Positions 1 through 12,936 of a DNA stretch of 64,000 bases are shown piece after piece. The notes below the pieces were generated by a model that was not told the DNA's origin, did no database searches, and saw nothing but the letters and a program-made list of their open reading frames with translations. The stretch spans positions 7,645,416 through 7,709,415 of the forward strand of contig NC_037596.1 in assembly GCF_003073045.1 (NCBI RefSeq). Reading direction: 5' to 3'. Position 1 is the stretch's first letter. Every line of letters starts with the position of its first letter. This stretch comes from Pomacea canaliculata (taxonomy: Eukaryota; Mollusca; Gastropoda; Architaenioglossa; Ampullariidae). The position numbers and the translations under genes are program-made.

Positions 1-3000
1 CTTTTGGGTTCGTCTTCAACTCTGTAAAGCTCGACAAAACTCTGTGTTTCATCAACACTGTTCTACCGCAATCATCTCGACTGCTGATATCCAGTCCACG
101 GCGAAGCAGAGCAGTCAGCAAAGACAGCCAGGTCTCGTGATCGTGCTCCTTGTACAAAGAAACCAGTACATGTATCAGTGGTCTTCCACCTATCAGCCTC
201 TTAATGTCGATGTCGGGTCCAGATTCAAGAAGCAGATTTGCCACTGTCCAATTAGAACACCTCACACATTTTTCAAAACAACTCTGTAATCTTTCGAGAT
301 TATCCGATCCACACTGTCGTTTGGCTGCTGTCGACTCAGAAGATCTGAAGCATTTCTCAAAACATTTTTGTGATTGAAGTACACTTGGGACAGCAGGAGA
401 TAAATTTAAACATGAGTGTGCAAGGAAATTAATGATTCCGCACAGTTTTTCACATTGAACATTTCTTTTGGGAAAAAGGTACAGTTTTTTCAGAAGTAAA
501 AATTTATCAGCTTGAGCCCAGTCGTAACAGGCTCCTAACTGTATGAGTTGCCAAAAAACAGACCAGTTCCTTTTCTCTAGTGCTAACATCACAGCTGTCT
601 TATTTCCCGGTCCAGCCGTGAGTATATCGGCACCGCATTCCACTAATGTGTCTACAAAAGGAGACAGATCATCCCAATAGCTACTGATGGCTAGTTTATG
701 AAGTACAGTCCACCCATCGCTGTCAGGCATGTTCACGTCTGCTCCATGCTCAACAAATCGTTTGATCCACTTCCATTTGTTTGAATTGGCCAGGATATGA
801 AGAGGCGTGTTGCCATTGTCATCACGCAAGTTGATGTTAAGTTTATCGCTCGGCATGAGACTGAGGATAAGCTTTTTATCGTAGGTATGTGAGGCACATT
901 CTGCTAGAACATGAAAAACCCAGCTTCCTGCCAGCGCTTCAAAGTCAGTGAACTCACCTTTAGCTAGGAATCGTACCACCAGGTCCCATCTTCTCTTTGT
1001 GATTGCAAGCTGTAAGACTGATTTTCCATTCAGACGTGTCTGCAGTACGGTGGTGTTTTTGTAGAAAAGTAAAATAAGATTTGATGGACACTCCTCTTCT
1101 AGAAGATGATGCAAATTTAAATGATACTCCTTGAATGCAGTATTAATATTTTTACTAGAAATGAAATTCAGCAATACCGATGCTACGGTCCAGTTACTTG
1201 CTATCATCGACAGTGCTAACGGTGACTTGCCTTCTGATGACGTCCTGTTGACGTCAGCACCTTTCTCCAACAGTCGCCTGGCGATGTCCTTACATCTGGG
1301 AGACAAGCTCTGAGCGATTCTCGACAACAAGGTGAAGCCCTCGCTGTCAGTCTCGTTGACGTTGTGTTGAAACTCCAAGAGCCGCTCCACCATGTCCATG
1401 TTCCCGTGCTTCGCAGCCACTTGTATCGGCGTGTTGCCTTCTGGGTCGCGTGCGCTGACGTCAGCTCCAGATGAGACCAAGCGCTCCAGGAGTGTCTTGT
1501 GCATATTTTCACAGAAAAAAACATTGTTACTTTCAGGTTTTACAGAAGCAAGAATATGTAGGACAGACAGTCCATTACAATCCAGAATGCGCGTGTTTGC
1601 TCCTTTGATGACAAGTCGCTCTGTGATGTCCCAGTTATTGTATTTTGCCGACAGAATCAGTGCTGTGTTGCCATAGTTATCACACCTGTCTGTGATCTTT
1701 GTGTGATCCACTACTATGTCGCACATGTCAAGATGAGTAATATTTTGTTTTGCGAGTATGGAAAAGAAAAAATTAAATCGAACTCCTCTTTCAGTGTCGA
1801 TGCAACAAGCCACACACTCATCCCCTGAGTTCCTGCCTTCGCTTTTAGTTGCCTCGGAGTTTGGAGTTTCGTTATCCTGGAGTTTAACAGTTTCTTTATA
1901 GTTGGAGTTATCACGCTTGGCGAGAATGTGCAGGACAGTACATCCTTCGGAATCTCGTTCGCTCAGGCATGCTCCTCTACCCAACAGCTCTGTCACCATG
2001 TCCCAGTGTCCATATTTGAAAGCAAGATGTAGTGGGGTATTAAACTGAGAATCTTTCTGATTAACCAAATCCTTTTTAGCTTTGGACAAAATAGCGGCGG
2101 CTAAGGATAATGGCTTCTCAGCAGCCGGACTCTGTTTGCATTGTTTGCACCGTAAATGTGGATGGCCTACAAGTCTGTGTAGAACTGACAAGCCTTCGTT
2201 ATCGAGACCACTGACACTAGCTCCATGCTCCAGAAGGTGCCAGACAGCCAGCCAGTTGTTGTTTTTAGCCGCGAGATGGAGAGCAGTGTCACCATGAGGG
2301 CACTGCTTGTCGACATCAGCTCCTTTCTCGACAAGACGTTGAATTACAACCGCTGGTTTTGTAACACAGAACTGGGCTACTCTGTGAAGAACTGTGAACC
2401 CCTCGCCATCTGTCATGTTGACGTCCTCAAGACTGTCTATCAGCTGCCTTAGTACGTCTACATTCCCTGCTCTGGCAGCCATATCAGTGAGACGAATGAG
2501 TTCTACACTGCTCCGAGGTCTCGAACGTTTTATAAAATATATGACATAGGATTGACACCACCCTTCTTTGAATACCCTACCTGTACTCATGGCCATTCTA
2601 TCGAGAATAGTGAATCCCTCGCTGTCTTTCTCGTCTGCGTTGCCCCCCAGGTGTCTGAGAAAATGCTCGACGATCATCCATTGCTCGTGTTTGGCGGCAA
2701 CTTGCAGGACCGTGTCACCATGAAGATTTCGTGTATTTTGCAAGGCACAGTGTCGAATAAGATAGCTAAAAATGTAGAGTTGCTCATTGACTGCCATGCT
2801 GCTTTCAGCAACTCTTTCGATAAGGGTGATTTTGTCAGTCACATCCTCTTGAATCTTTGCTCCTTTCTGAAGCAAATGTGTGAACACTGTCCAGTTGTGG
2901 TCTTTCGCCGCCAGGTGAAGCGCTGTGTCGCCACTCGAGGAGCGAAGCTCCAAGTCTACTCCTTTGTCAAGTAAGATATCAATGACTGATAATAACTCTG

Positions 3001-4534
3001 TGCAATGCTTCTCACAGACCTCATCAGGTGAACTCCGGCCATCTTGAGGAGGTCGAAGCTTATATATAGCAAGAAGATGTAGAATTGTGAAACCCTGTCT
3101 GTTACACCGATCCAAGCGAGTACCAAACTCTGTAAGGTGCTTGACTAGTTTCAAGTTTTCAGTCATTGCCGCCAGGTGCAAAACGGTGTTACCTGCCCGA
3201 CACTCAGCGTTCAGATCACACCCTCGCTGATGAAGAAGATCAAAAAGTTGACAGACATTATCTAGTTGTTCTGCTGAAGTCATGGCGAGCCTGTGTAAAA
3301 CATTGTAGCCTTCACCATCAGGTCGTCCTGTGTCTGCTCCAAAATTAACCAACGATTTCATGAACGTCCAGTTGTGAGACTTCACGGCTAGGTGAAGTGC
3401 AGTCAATCCATTTATGTCTAAGTTGTTCATCTGAACACCGTTGTTCACACACAGAGAGATCAAGGTTGTGCAAGTATCAAAAACCATGGAAGATCCCTTG
3501 AGAGCGAGAACATGCAGCACTGACCTCTGTTCTTCGTCGACAAGATCCGTTCGAGCGCCATGTTCCAGCAAGAGCCTCAGCAACCCTTCGTTGTTGTTCT
3601 CTGCAGCTAAGATGACAGGCGTGTTCCCCAGATGATCACAATCATCGAGTTCATGGCACATATCTATAAGTTTTGATACCATCTGTTGTTTTGACTTCGC
3701 ACACTTAATGTGATATGTACTAACAATCTTTGGCGTTAAACGTTCACAGTCCTTTGTGTCCACTTGTTGTACACACTCAGAAACATATTCAACCTTTTGA
3801 TATTTAGCCGCTATATGAAGTACCGTTTCTCCTTTCTTTGTTTTCAGGTTGAAGTCGGCGCCATTTTCCAGAAGAACCGGAAGAAGAGAGTCAAACCTGC
3901 TGTCAGGACACATGATGAGTCTGTGCAGGACTGAGAGACCATCCCTGTCAAGAAGGTTCAGGTCAGGCTTGGTGACGAAAAGATCACAGACACGTGACCA
4001 CATGTTGAGTTCTGCTGCCAGCTGTACCAAGGTGTTTGGGACTCTTTTGTCTGTACTGTCGAGAATCTTCTGTTTTGAATGTCTCCACACTGAGCTTAGT
4101 ACATCTATATGCATACACCACTTTGACCTAAGTGTTTCGCTTTTATCCACCATCTCTATGACTGACAATAGGTTTGGTTCATCATCCAGGAGAGTATAGG
4201 GTATCATCAAGAATATCATGAGGATGTCCCAATTCTCGCAGTTTGCCGCTGCAACGATAGCAGTCTGTGCACTATTTTTCAGTGTTTGTGCTCTTGCTTC
4301 GCTTGAAAACAATTTTTCAGTATTTCTTCTATAATCTGATGACTAAGACACTAACAGTCGCCAGCTTCTGCAAAGAAATGACTGTCTGTCCTTGACTGAG
4401 AGGTCACATCAGAAGTGAGTTCTTTGACCACATCGCAGCTGCCAGCTCAGCAACTGAGTTCAGCAGGGCGTGCTCTCGAGTGGCATGGTGTCTTCCTGCT
4501 GAAGTTCTTGCTGATCTTGAACTGAATCCTCCAT
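1..4534 (-). CDS. Giant ankyrin-repeat (ASB-like) protein, copy A, 3' end outside the window
   Basis: This is the leftmost array copy and lacks about the last 790 coding bases. The SOCS box and acidic tail expected from copies B and C would lie to the left of the window. The predicted product is cytosolic or nuclear, with no signal peptide or membrane segment, and consists of ankyrin repeats for protein binding. The start at 4534 is placed by homology with B and C: context AAGATGG, MEDS-type N-terminus, just after a splice acceptor. From about 4305 to the left edge the frame is open for over 1,400 codons. The first ~75 codons are disturbed: against B, six single bases are missing between about 4310 and 4470. 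All six lie in one short patch, which suggests poor consensus rather than mutation. Function as a ubiquitin-ligase receptor is inferred from the sister copies. Confidence 0.85.
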
Positions 4535-4562
4535 CTTATGATGTTGTGACACCCCTTGTTTC

Positions 4563-4792
4563 CTGATATAGAAGAAAACAGAAGTGTAAATTTATCAAAA
4601 ATAACTAAATAGAATACTTCCACTGCAACTACAACAGTGTCTAGTGTTTGGTCAGCTATAGGGACGCAGGATGATACGCCCGTATTTGACACAATTTCAT
4701 TAATTGATAGCTCAATTTTGATATTCATAAAATATATGTAAAATACATTTACAGAACATAAAAGAGAAAATAGTTTATAAACGAGTACTTAC
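4563..4792 (-). other. 5'UTR intron of copy A
   Basis: Read leftward, the exon ends CGAAAG at 4793, followed by a perfect GTAAGT donor. The acceptor is TATCAG after a pyrimidine-rich stretch, 28 bases before the start codon. The intron is 230 bp, and the same sites occur at matching places in copies B and C. This is predicted from motifs and conservation only. Confidence 0.6.
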
Positions 4793-7612
4793 CTTTCGAG
4801 AGTTCAAACAGAAAAGACAACTGCTCGAAGCTGTGAAGTGCACTGAAGGGATTGGAACTCTGAGCTTCCCTGTCCGATGAGAAGCACTTCTAGATGTTAA
4901 AGCTTGCTAGGTTTGAAGCAATGACCTTTCCTGTCATTCAAGGAGGAGTCGGGAGGATTTTGATGAATTTCGGACTCAAGAACTTTGGTCTATTGACACA
5001 TTTGATGTCTTTTGAAGTCAATCTCGCCCTTCTTGTTGAATGTATGTTCGCAACAGGAAGTAGAAATATTAGTATCGAAAATTTCTACTCAACGGGGAAG
5101 TCCCTAATGTCACATAAATAACTTTTTAAATTGTGAACAACATGGCTTAAGCCTACATTCATCTAGTCATGACAATCTACTATGCTTTTACTTCGTTACA
5201 ACCAGTCAATAGAAACTGGAAGATATGTAACTAATAGGCATATCAACCCTAAGTCCTCCGTTATTTAATAACTATACTAAAAGCTTATACACTTACACAT
5301 ATTGCTCGTCTTCATCTCATGGCTCGATTGCCTCACCCGTGACTACGTTCATCTGACCCCCACCTTCCGTAAGGTCTGCCAGGAGTAGACAAACCTGTCC
5401 ATATAAATCGGTCCAGAATACAAATGGCTTGCCTGATAATTTATAGAAAGTTTGAAAACACTTACTGTTACTGTCAGCCAATGTCCCTTCAACGAACGTA
5501 AAAAAAAAGGCAGACGTATCTCTGCGTCAGGAACGCTCTCACTCACTTCACGACGAGCGTACAGGTTCACTTACACACTTAGGCACATACTCCACCAGGA
5601 TCTCCGTAGCTGGCACACACACACAATCCAAACTGTTATTCCGAACTCTGGGGTAGCGGAACAACACTTCAGGACGTTGACGGACTGAACACACCAAGCA
5701 TTCGACAAGTCCAGAGACAATGCCTACAGAACGATTATTTTGTGACAAATGAACATTATAACCTAACTGAATGTGCTTCACGTGTAACATTCCCTCCTTC
5801 CACACAAGCTTATTCACTCTGGTTTTTCCCGTTGCCTTCCCGCCTACAGACTAGGCAATTGTCACATGATCAAGACTAGAGATAGAGAACGGATCCGCTC
5901 GCGCAATGAAATGTTTTGTTCAGCTTTTCAACACTACTAAATCACTTGCATTCGTACAAACAACAGAGTAATACAAGTAATAATGAAATATAATTAGAGT
6001 AAAATGACAAATCGTGTTAGTAAAATATACACAGCTATATGACAGTGTATAAACATAATGCAGACTTATCTTGACAAACTCTCATGATGTCGTGGTTGTA
6101 GGACCACGGACGTGTATCCACTGTTGAATCTACTCGACTTCAGTCTTTTCAATCCTTCTCTCTCTCTGTCTCATTTTACGGACAACTATCAAGTGTCACC
6201 TGGCTTCCTGCAGCTCCTTTGTCCAGTCCTGATAATTTGATCCGACTAGTCATTGACTGTAAAACCGCACTGACTACATGTTTGATGCTAAAAATAGTAG
6301 AAAAGAAATGTGCAGCACCTTTCACTAGTCGTATTTTGCTGTTTGTCTATAACTCAAGCTATTGCCTATAACAGCTTCTAGCATCTACTCCATCCTAATC
6401 ACAGGGCCCCGTCTCGTCCCAAGAGTTACACCTGACAGGTGGGCGGGTGGTACGAAGGAAACTCGTCTGGACGCTAACAACACAAAGTCGTAAAGTAAAC
6501 CATGGTGTCCAGGTGCTGCCCACTGCTCGCTCCGTGTCCGGCCTGATTGAGTTAGTTGAAAATTATAGAATTATATAGCCTATAGGTCTTAACACGCATC
6601 ATCTCTTAACATCCAATTTAAAATATTCTGTCAATACAGCATAACAACAAGTCCACACTGAATGCAAAAAGATGCGCTCTTAGATAATATTTATTCTAAA
6701 AATCAATCAAAATAAACAAACACTGGAATTTCTTAAAAATAAAGCGTAACACACCAATTGAACCGAAAATATAATAATTACTATAATAAATTGAAATATT
6801 CACGACCATAAGTCACAACAATAAGTACAAAACTAGAGGTCGTCAAATCTTAATTTCCAGTAGTGTCACCGCTGTACTCAGCCCTAAGGTCAGTGTTGTT
6901 GTCCCTGAACTTAGCTGCAGTGTTTCTTATGAATAAATGATGAACTTCTTCCGACTCAGGCTAGAAGAAAGAAAGTTGAGGCAGGCATGTGGTCCCATCC
7001 GCCCCCACCAGCCCCCTTTCCCATCATCCACCAGTTGGAAAAGTCAGACACAGACATTTTGTTTTCGTTTTGCTTTGTTTCCCACTGTCTAAAATTATTA
7101 CTTCTGCAAGAGCAGGAAACTGTGACAGCGACTTTGTATATAAAGTTCGTGGTCAGACTCTTCTTTGACTCAGGATGCTTTTTACCATGTCATTAAATGT
7201 TTGCAGTGAAAGAATTCTATAACCTAAGCCCCGCACATGCGCGGTCCCCTTGTCCTGTTTGCGCACGGCACTTAGAAAACAGCTGGACAATACATTAAGA
7301 CACAAATCAAGCGAAATGCCCACATCTGAAAGGCTGTTCTTTGTGAAATGATATCTTCTTATATTGACATCGTACTGTTTTCTTACACAGGTTACATTAT
7401 TCAATATTGATAAATAAAATTGGAAATAAAATACAAACCTGTCTTTTTCAATAAAGTTAGAAAGAGAGGTAAGTGGTCAAGATGGCCTAGCAGATAGCTT
7501 TATATCATGAGCAGTTACAACCACACGGTGTTTCCAATGTCGATACATCATACTCAGCTTTAAAGTAACCTCTGAATGACGCTTTTGTTTTAGTAAAATA
7601 TTCACCTCTTCT
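4793..7612 (-). other. Array spacer between copies A and B: 5' exon(s) and promoter of A, 3' flank of B
   Basis: No further gene is seen. The sequence matches the B-C spacer along nearly its whole length, so it is part of the duplicated unit. Further leftward donor-like sites (GTAAGTG) occur near 5291 and 5461 and could end upstream non-coding exons. Compared with the B-C spacer this copy lacks about 117 bp at 5330, corresponding to 13731-13847. Short open frames here are not conserved as proteins and are left out. Confidence 0.6.
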
Positions 7613-10600
7613 TCAAAAAAACCAGTTATAGTCATCTTCAATGTCAATAATTTGTTCATCATCATCATAATGCTCATCATCATTATCGTCATCATCATCA
7701 TTATCATCATGCTCATCGTCATCATCATGCTCATCATCATCATCATCGTCATCATCATGCTCATCGTCGTCGTCATCATCATCATCATCATCATCAGAAA
7801 AAGGATTATCGATGTCATCTATGAAGTAAACGATCTTTGGATCCCACTCTTCGATTTCTGAGCAACGATCAAGATCTGAAAACTCGTTAAAGAAAAGCAG
7901 ATATTCCTTCAAATGAGGTGGAAAGTCCCGAACCGTGTCTCGTCTATTCACACCCAGTGGTAGGGAACACGACACTGCGATACGACACAAAGATTGCAGA
8001 GATTGAACCTGAGTAGCTGCTTGCTGGAGAATCTGGTACAAGTCATCCATTTCTGAATCATCCAAATCTTCGTCTAATTCTTGTGACATGACCACGCTAT
8101 ATTCTTCGCTTAGTAAGAACATATCACGGTTGGATATGGCGCCACATTCAAAAAGAATCTTGACAACAGCCGGTTTCACATCAAGCACCGCTTCAATCAG
8201 CTTCGAAATAAAGAGTGTATGAGACCCACCACCTTCAAACTGTGTTTTGCAGGATAACAGCCCAACCTCGAAAAGCGACTTGGCTATGGTAAAAATACTT
8301 GTCTTGAACAACTTCATGATCTTTGTGAGAAGGGAATTTCCAGAGTCGTCCACCATCGATGGGTTGACTCCTTTCTCCAGCAAGACTCTGCAAAGTGCTT
8401 TTGGGTTCGTGTTCAACTCTCTAAAGCTCGACAAAACTGTGTGTTTCATCAACACTGTTCTACCGCCATCATCTCGACTGCTGATGTCAAGTCCACGGCG
8501 AAGTAGAACAGTCAGGAAAGACAGCCAGGCCTCGTGATCGTCCTCCTCGTACAAAGAAACCAGGACGTGGATCAGTGGTCTTCCACTTATCGGCCTCTTA
8601 ATGTCAATGTCGGGTCCAGATTCAAGAATCACATTTGCCACTGTCCAATTAGAACACCTCACACACTTTTCAAAAGAACTCTGTAGTCTTTCGAGATTAT
8701 CCGATCCACACTGTCCTTTGGCTTCTGTCGACTCAGAAGATGTGAAGCCATTCTCAGAAGACTGCTGCGATTGAAGTACACTTGGGACACCAGGAGATAA
8801 ATTTAAACCTGGGTGTGCAAGGAAATTAATGATTCCGCACAGTTTTTCACATTGAACATTTCTTTTGGGAAAAAGGTACAGTTTTTTCAGAAGTAAAAAT
8901 TGATCAGCTTCAGCCCAGTCGTAACAGGCTCCTAACTGTATGAGTTGCCAAAAAACAGACCAGTTCCTTTTCTCTAGTGCTAACATCACAGCTGTCTTAT
9001 TTTCCGGTCCAGCCATGTTTATATCGCACCGCATTCCACTAATGTGTCTACAAAAGGAGACAGATCACCACGACTGCTACCGATGGCTAGTTTATGAAGT
9101 ACAGTCCACCCATCGCTGTCAGGCATGTTCACGTCTGCTCCATGCTCGACAAATGGTTTGATGCACTTCCAACTCTTTGAATTGGCCAGGATATGAAGAG
9201 GTGTGTTGCCATTGTCATCACGCAAGTTGATGTTAAGTTTGTCGCTCGGCATGAGACCGAAGATAATAAGCTCTGTATCGTAGGCATGTGAAGCACATTC
9301 TGCTAGAACATGAAAAGCCCAGCTTCCTGTTAGCGCTTCAAAGTCAGTGAACTCACCTTCAGGCTAGGAATCGTTCCACCAAGTCCCATCTTCTCTTTGT
9401 GATTGCAAGCTGTAAGACTGATTTTTCCATTCAGACGTGTCTGCAGTACGGTGGTTGTTTGTGTAGAAATGTAAAATAATATTTAATGGACACTCCTCTT
9501 CTACAAGCTGATGCAAATTTAAATGGTACTCTTTGAATGCAGTATTACTATTGTTACTAGAAGTGACATTCAGCAATACTGATGTTACGGGCCAGTTACT
9601 TGCTATCATCGACAGTGCTAGCGGTGACTTGCCTTCTGATGACGTCCTGTTGACGTCAGCACCTTTCCTCACCAGCTGCCTGGCGATGTGCTCACATCTG
9701 GGAGACGAGGACTGAGCGACTCTCGACAACAAGGTGAAGCCCTCGCTGTCAGTCTCGTTGACGTTGTCTAGAAACTCTAAGAGCCGCTCCACCATGTCCA
9801 TGTTTCCGTGCTTCGCAGCCACTTGTATCGGCGTGTTGCCTTCTGGGTCGCGTGCGCTGACGTCAGCTCCAGATGAGACCAAGAGCTCCAGGAGTTTCTT
9901 GTGCATATTTTCACAGAAAAAAACATTGTCGCTTTCAGGTTTTACAGAAGCAAGAATATGTAGGACAGACAGTCCATTACAATCCAGAATGCGCGTGTTT
10001 GCTCCTTTGATGACAAGTCGCTCTGTGATGTCCCAGTTATTGTATTTTGCCGACAGAATCAGTGCTGTGTTGCAATAGTTATCACAGCTGTCTGTGATCT
10101 TTGTGTGATCCACTACTATGTCGCACATGTCAAGATGAGTAATATTTTGTTTTGCGAGTATGGAAAAGAAAAAATTAAATCGAACTCCTCTTTCAGTGTC
10201 GATGCAACAAGCCACACACTCATCCCCTGAGTTCCTGCCTTCGCTTTTAGTTGCCTCGGAGTTTGGAATTTCGTTATCCCGGAATTTAACAGTTTCTTTA
10301 TAGTTAGAGTTATCTCGCTTGGCGAGAATGTGCAGGACAGTACATCCTTCGGAATCTCGTTCGCTCAGGCATGCTCCTCTAGCCAACAGCTCTGTCACCA
10401 TGTCCCAGTGTCCATATTTGAAAGCAAGATGTAGTGGGGTATTAAACTGAGAATCTTTCTGATTAACCAAATCATTTTTAGCTTTGAACAAAATAGCGGC
10501 GACTAAGGATAATGGCTTCTCAGCAGCCGGACTCTGTTTGCATTGTTTGCACCGTAAATGTGGATGGCCAACAAGTCTGTGTAGAACTGACAAGCCTTCG

Positions 10601-12936
10601 TTATTGACACCACTGACACTAGCTCCATGCTCCAGAAGGTGCCAGACAGCCAGCCAGTTGTTGTTTTTAGCCGCGAGATGGAGAGCAGTGTCACCATGAG
10701 GGCACTGCTTGTCGACATCAGCTCTTTCTCGACAAGACGTTGAATACAACCGCTGGTTTTGTAACACAGAACTGGGCTACTCTGTGAAGAACTGTGAACC
10801 TTTCGCCATCTGTCATGTTGACGTCCTCAAAAACTGTCTATCAGCTGCTTAGTACGTCTACATTCCTGCTCTGGCAGCCATGTCAGTGAGGCGAATGAGT
10901 TCTACATTGCTCCGAGGTCTCGAATGTTTTATAAAATATATGACATAGGACTGACACCACCCTTCTTTGAATACCCTACCTGTGCTCATGGCCATTCTAT
11001 CGAGAATAGTGAAGCCCTCGCTGTCTTTCTCGTCTGCGTTGCCCCCAAGGTGTCTGAGAAAATGCTCGACGATCATCCATTGCTCGTGTTTGGCGGCAAC
11101 TTGAAGGACCGTGTCACCATGAAGATTCCGTGTATTTTGCAAGGCACAGTGTTGAAGAAGATAGCTAAAAATGTAGAGTTGCTCGTTGACTGCCATGCTG
11201 CTTTCAGCAACTCTTTCGATAAGGGTGATTTTGTCAGTCACATCCTCTTGAATCTTTGCTCCTTTCTGAAGCAAATGTGTGAACAATGTCCAGTTTTTGT
11301 GTTTCGCCGCCAGGTGAAGCGCTGTATCGCCGCTCGAGCAGCGAAGCTCCAAGTCTGCTCCTTTGTCAAGTAAGATATCAATGACTGATAATAACTCTGT
11401 GCGATGGTTCTCACAGACCTCATCAGGTGAACTCTGGCCATCTTCAGGAGGTCGAAGCTTATATATAGCAAGAAGATGTAGAATTGTGAAACCCTGTTTG
11501 TTACACCGATCCAAGCTAGTAACAAGCCCTATGAGGTGCTTGACTAGTTTCAAGTTTTCAATCATTGCCGCCAGGTGCAAAACGGTGTCACCTGCCCGAC
11601 ACTCAGCGTTCAGATCACACCCTCGCTGATGAAGAAGATCAAAAAGTTGACAGACATTATCTAGTTGTTCTGAAGTCATGGCGAGCCTGTGTAAAACATT
11701 GTAGCCTTCACCATCAGGTCGTCCTGTGTCTGCTCCAAAATTAACCAACGATTTCATGAACGTCCAGTTGTGAGACTTCACGGCTAGGTGAAGTGCAGTC
11801 AATCCATTTATGTCTGGGCTGTTCATCTGAACACCGTTGTTCACACACAGAGAGATCAAGGTTGTGTAAGTATCAGAAACCATGGAAGATCCCTTGAGAG
11901 CGAGAACATGCAGCACTGACCTCTGTTCTTCGTCGACAACATCCGTTCGAGCGCCATGTTCCAGCAAGAGCCTCAGCAACCCTTCGTTGTTGTTTTCTGC
12001 AGCTAAGATGACAGGCGTGTTCCCCAGACTATCACAATCGTCGAGTTCATGGCACATATCTATAAGTTTTGATACCATCTGTTGTTTTGACTTCGCACAC
12101 TTAATGTGATATTTACTAGCAATCTTTGGCGTTAAACTTTCACAGTCCTTTGTGTCCACTTGTTGTACACACTCAGAAACATATTCAACCTTTTGATATT
12201 TAGCCGCTATATGAAGTACCGTTTCTCCTTTCTTTGTTTTCAGGTTGAAGTCGGCGCCATTTTCCAGAAGAACCGGAAGAAGAGAGTCAAACCTGCTGTC
12301 AGGACACATGATGAGTCTGTGCAGGACTGAGAGACCATCCCTGTCAAGAAGGTTCAGGTCAGGCTTGGTGACGAGAAGATCACAGACACGTGACCACATG
12401 TTGAGTTCTGCTGCCAGCTGTACCAAGGTGTTTGGGACTCTTTTGTCTATGCTGTCGAGAATCTTCTGTTTTGAATGTCTCCACACTGAGCTTAGTACAT
12501 CTATATGCATAGACCAATTTGACCTAAGTGTCTGGCTTTTATCCACCATCTCTATGACTGACAATAGGTTTGGTTCATCATTCAGGAGAGTATAGGGTAT
12601 CATCAAGAATATCATGAGGATGTCCCAGTTCTCGCAGTTTGCCGCTGCAACGATAGCAGTCTGTGCACTATTTTTCAGTGTTTGTGCTCTTGCTTCGCTT
12701 GAAAACAATTTCTTCAGTATTTCTTCTATAATCTGATGACTAAGACCACTAACAGTCGCCAGCTTCTGCAAAAGAAATGACTGTCTGTCCTTGACTGAGA
12801 GGTCACTATCAGAAGTGAGTTCTTTGACCACATCGCAGCTGCCAGCTTCAGCAACTGAGTTCAGCAGGGCCGTGCTCTCGAGTGGCATGGTGTCTTCCTG
12901 CTGAAGTTCTTGCTGATCTTGAACTGAATCCTCCAT
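7613..12936 (-). CDS. Giant ankyrin-repeat, SOCS-box, poly-Asp protein, copy B
   Basis: Predicted substrate receptor of an Elongin BC-Cullin5 E3 ligase, inferred from domain order. Residues 1-130 form an acidic N-terminus and a helical region. About residues 160-1600 hold some 30 ankyrin-like repeats, alternating a short type (ALHLAAKxxNW) with a longer type (G-x-VLHRLA plus insert). About residues 1640-1680 form a SOCS box with BC-box SLQSLCRIAV and C-terminal LKEYLLF. Then come the segment WDPKIVYFIDDIDNPFS, an Asp-rich run of about 46 residues, and the end DYNWFF. The true start is the ATG at 12936 (AAGATGG); a GTG 18 bases upstream is not needed. Known ASB proteins are about 300-640 residues, so this is exceptionally long. 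Small indels occur near 9026, 9363-9455 and 10724-10863. Relative to A and C they sum to -1, which restores 5,325 bases, or 1,774 codons plus stop. The intervening stretches are cleanly open, so I read it as one intact gene. Confidence 0.88.
7656..7796 (-). repeat. GAT/ATC microsatellite encoding the acidic tail of copy B
   Basis: A trinucleotide tract (ATC on the plus strand, GAT on the coding strand) with GTC, ATT and ATGCTC interruptions. It is in frame and encodes about 46 residues, nearly all Asp, with four Glu-His pairs and two Asn. The matching tract in copy C is about 18 codons shorter. Confidence 0.95.

Noticed and set aside
2552-2974. 140-residue plus-strand frame, repeated at 10924 and 19376
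   Set aside because: Antisense reading of the ankyrin exon. Its recurrence only reflects the tandem duplication.
7477-7861. Methionine-rich and isoleucine-rich open frames over the GAT tract, on both strands
   Set aside because: They are other-frame readings of the microsatellite that encodes the Asp tail; only the Asp frame is joined to the ankyrin-SOCS protein and conserved in both copies.
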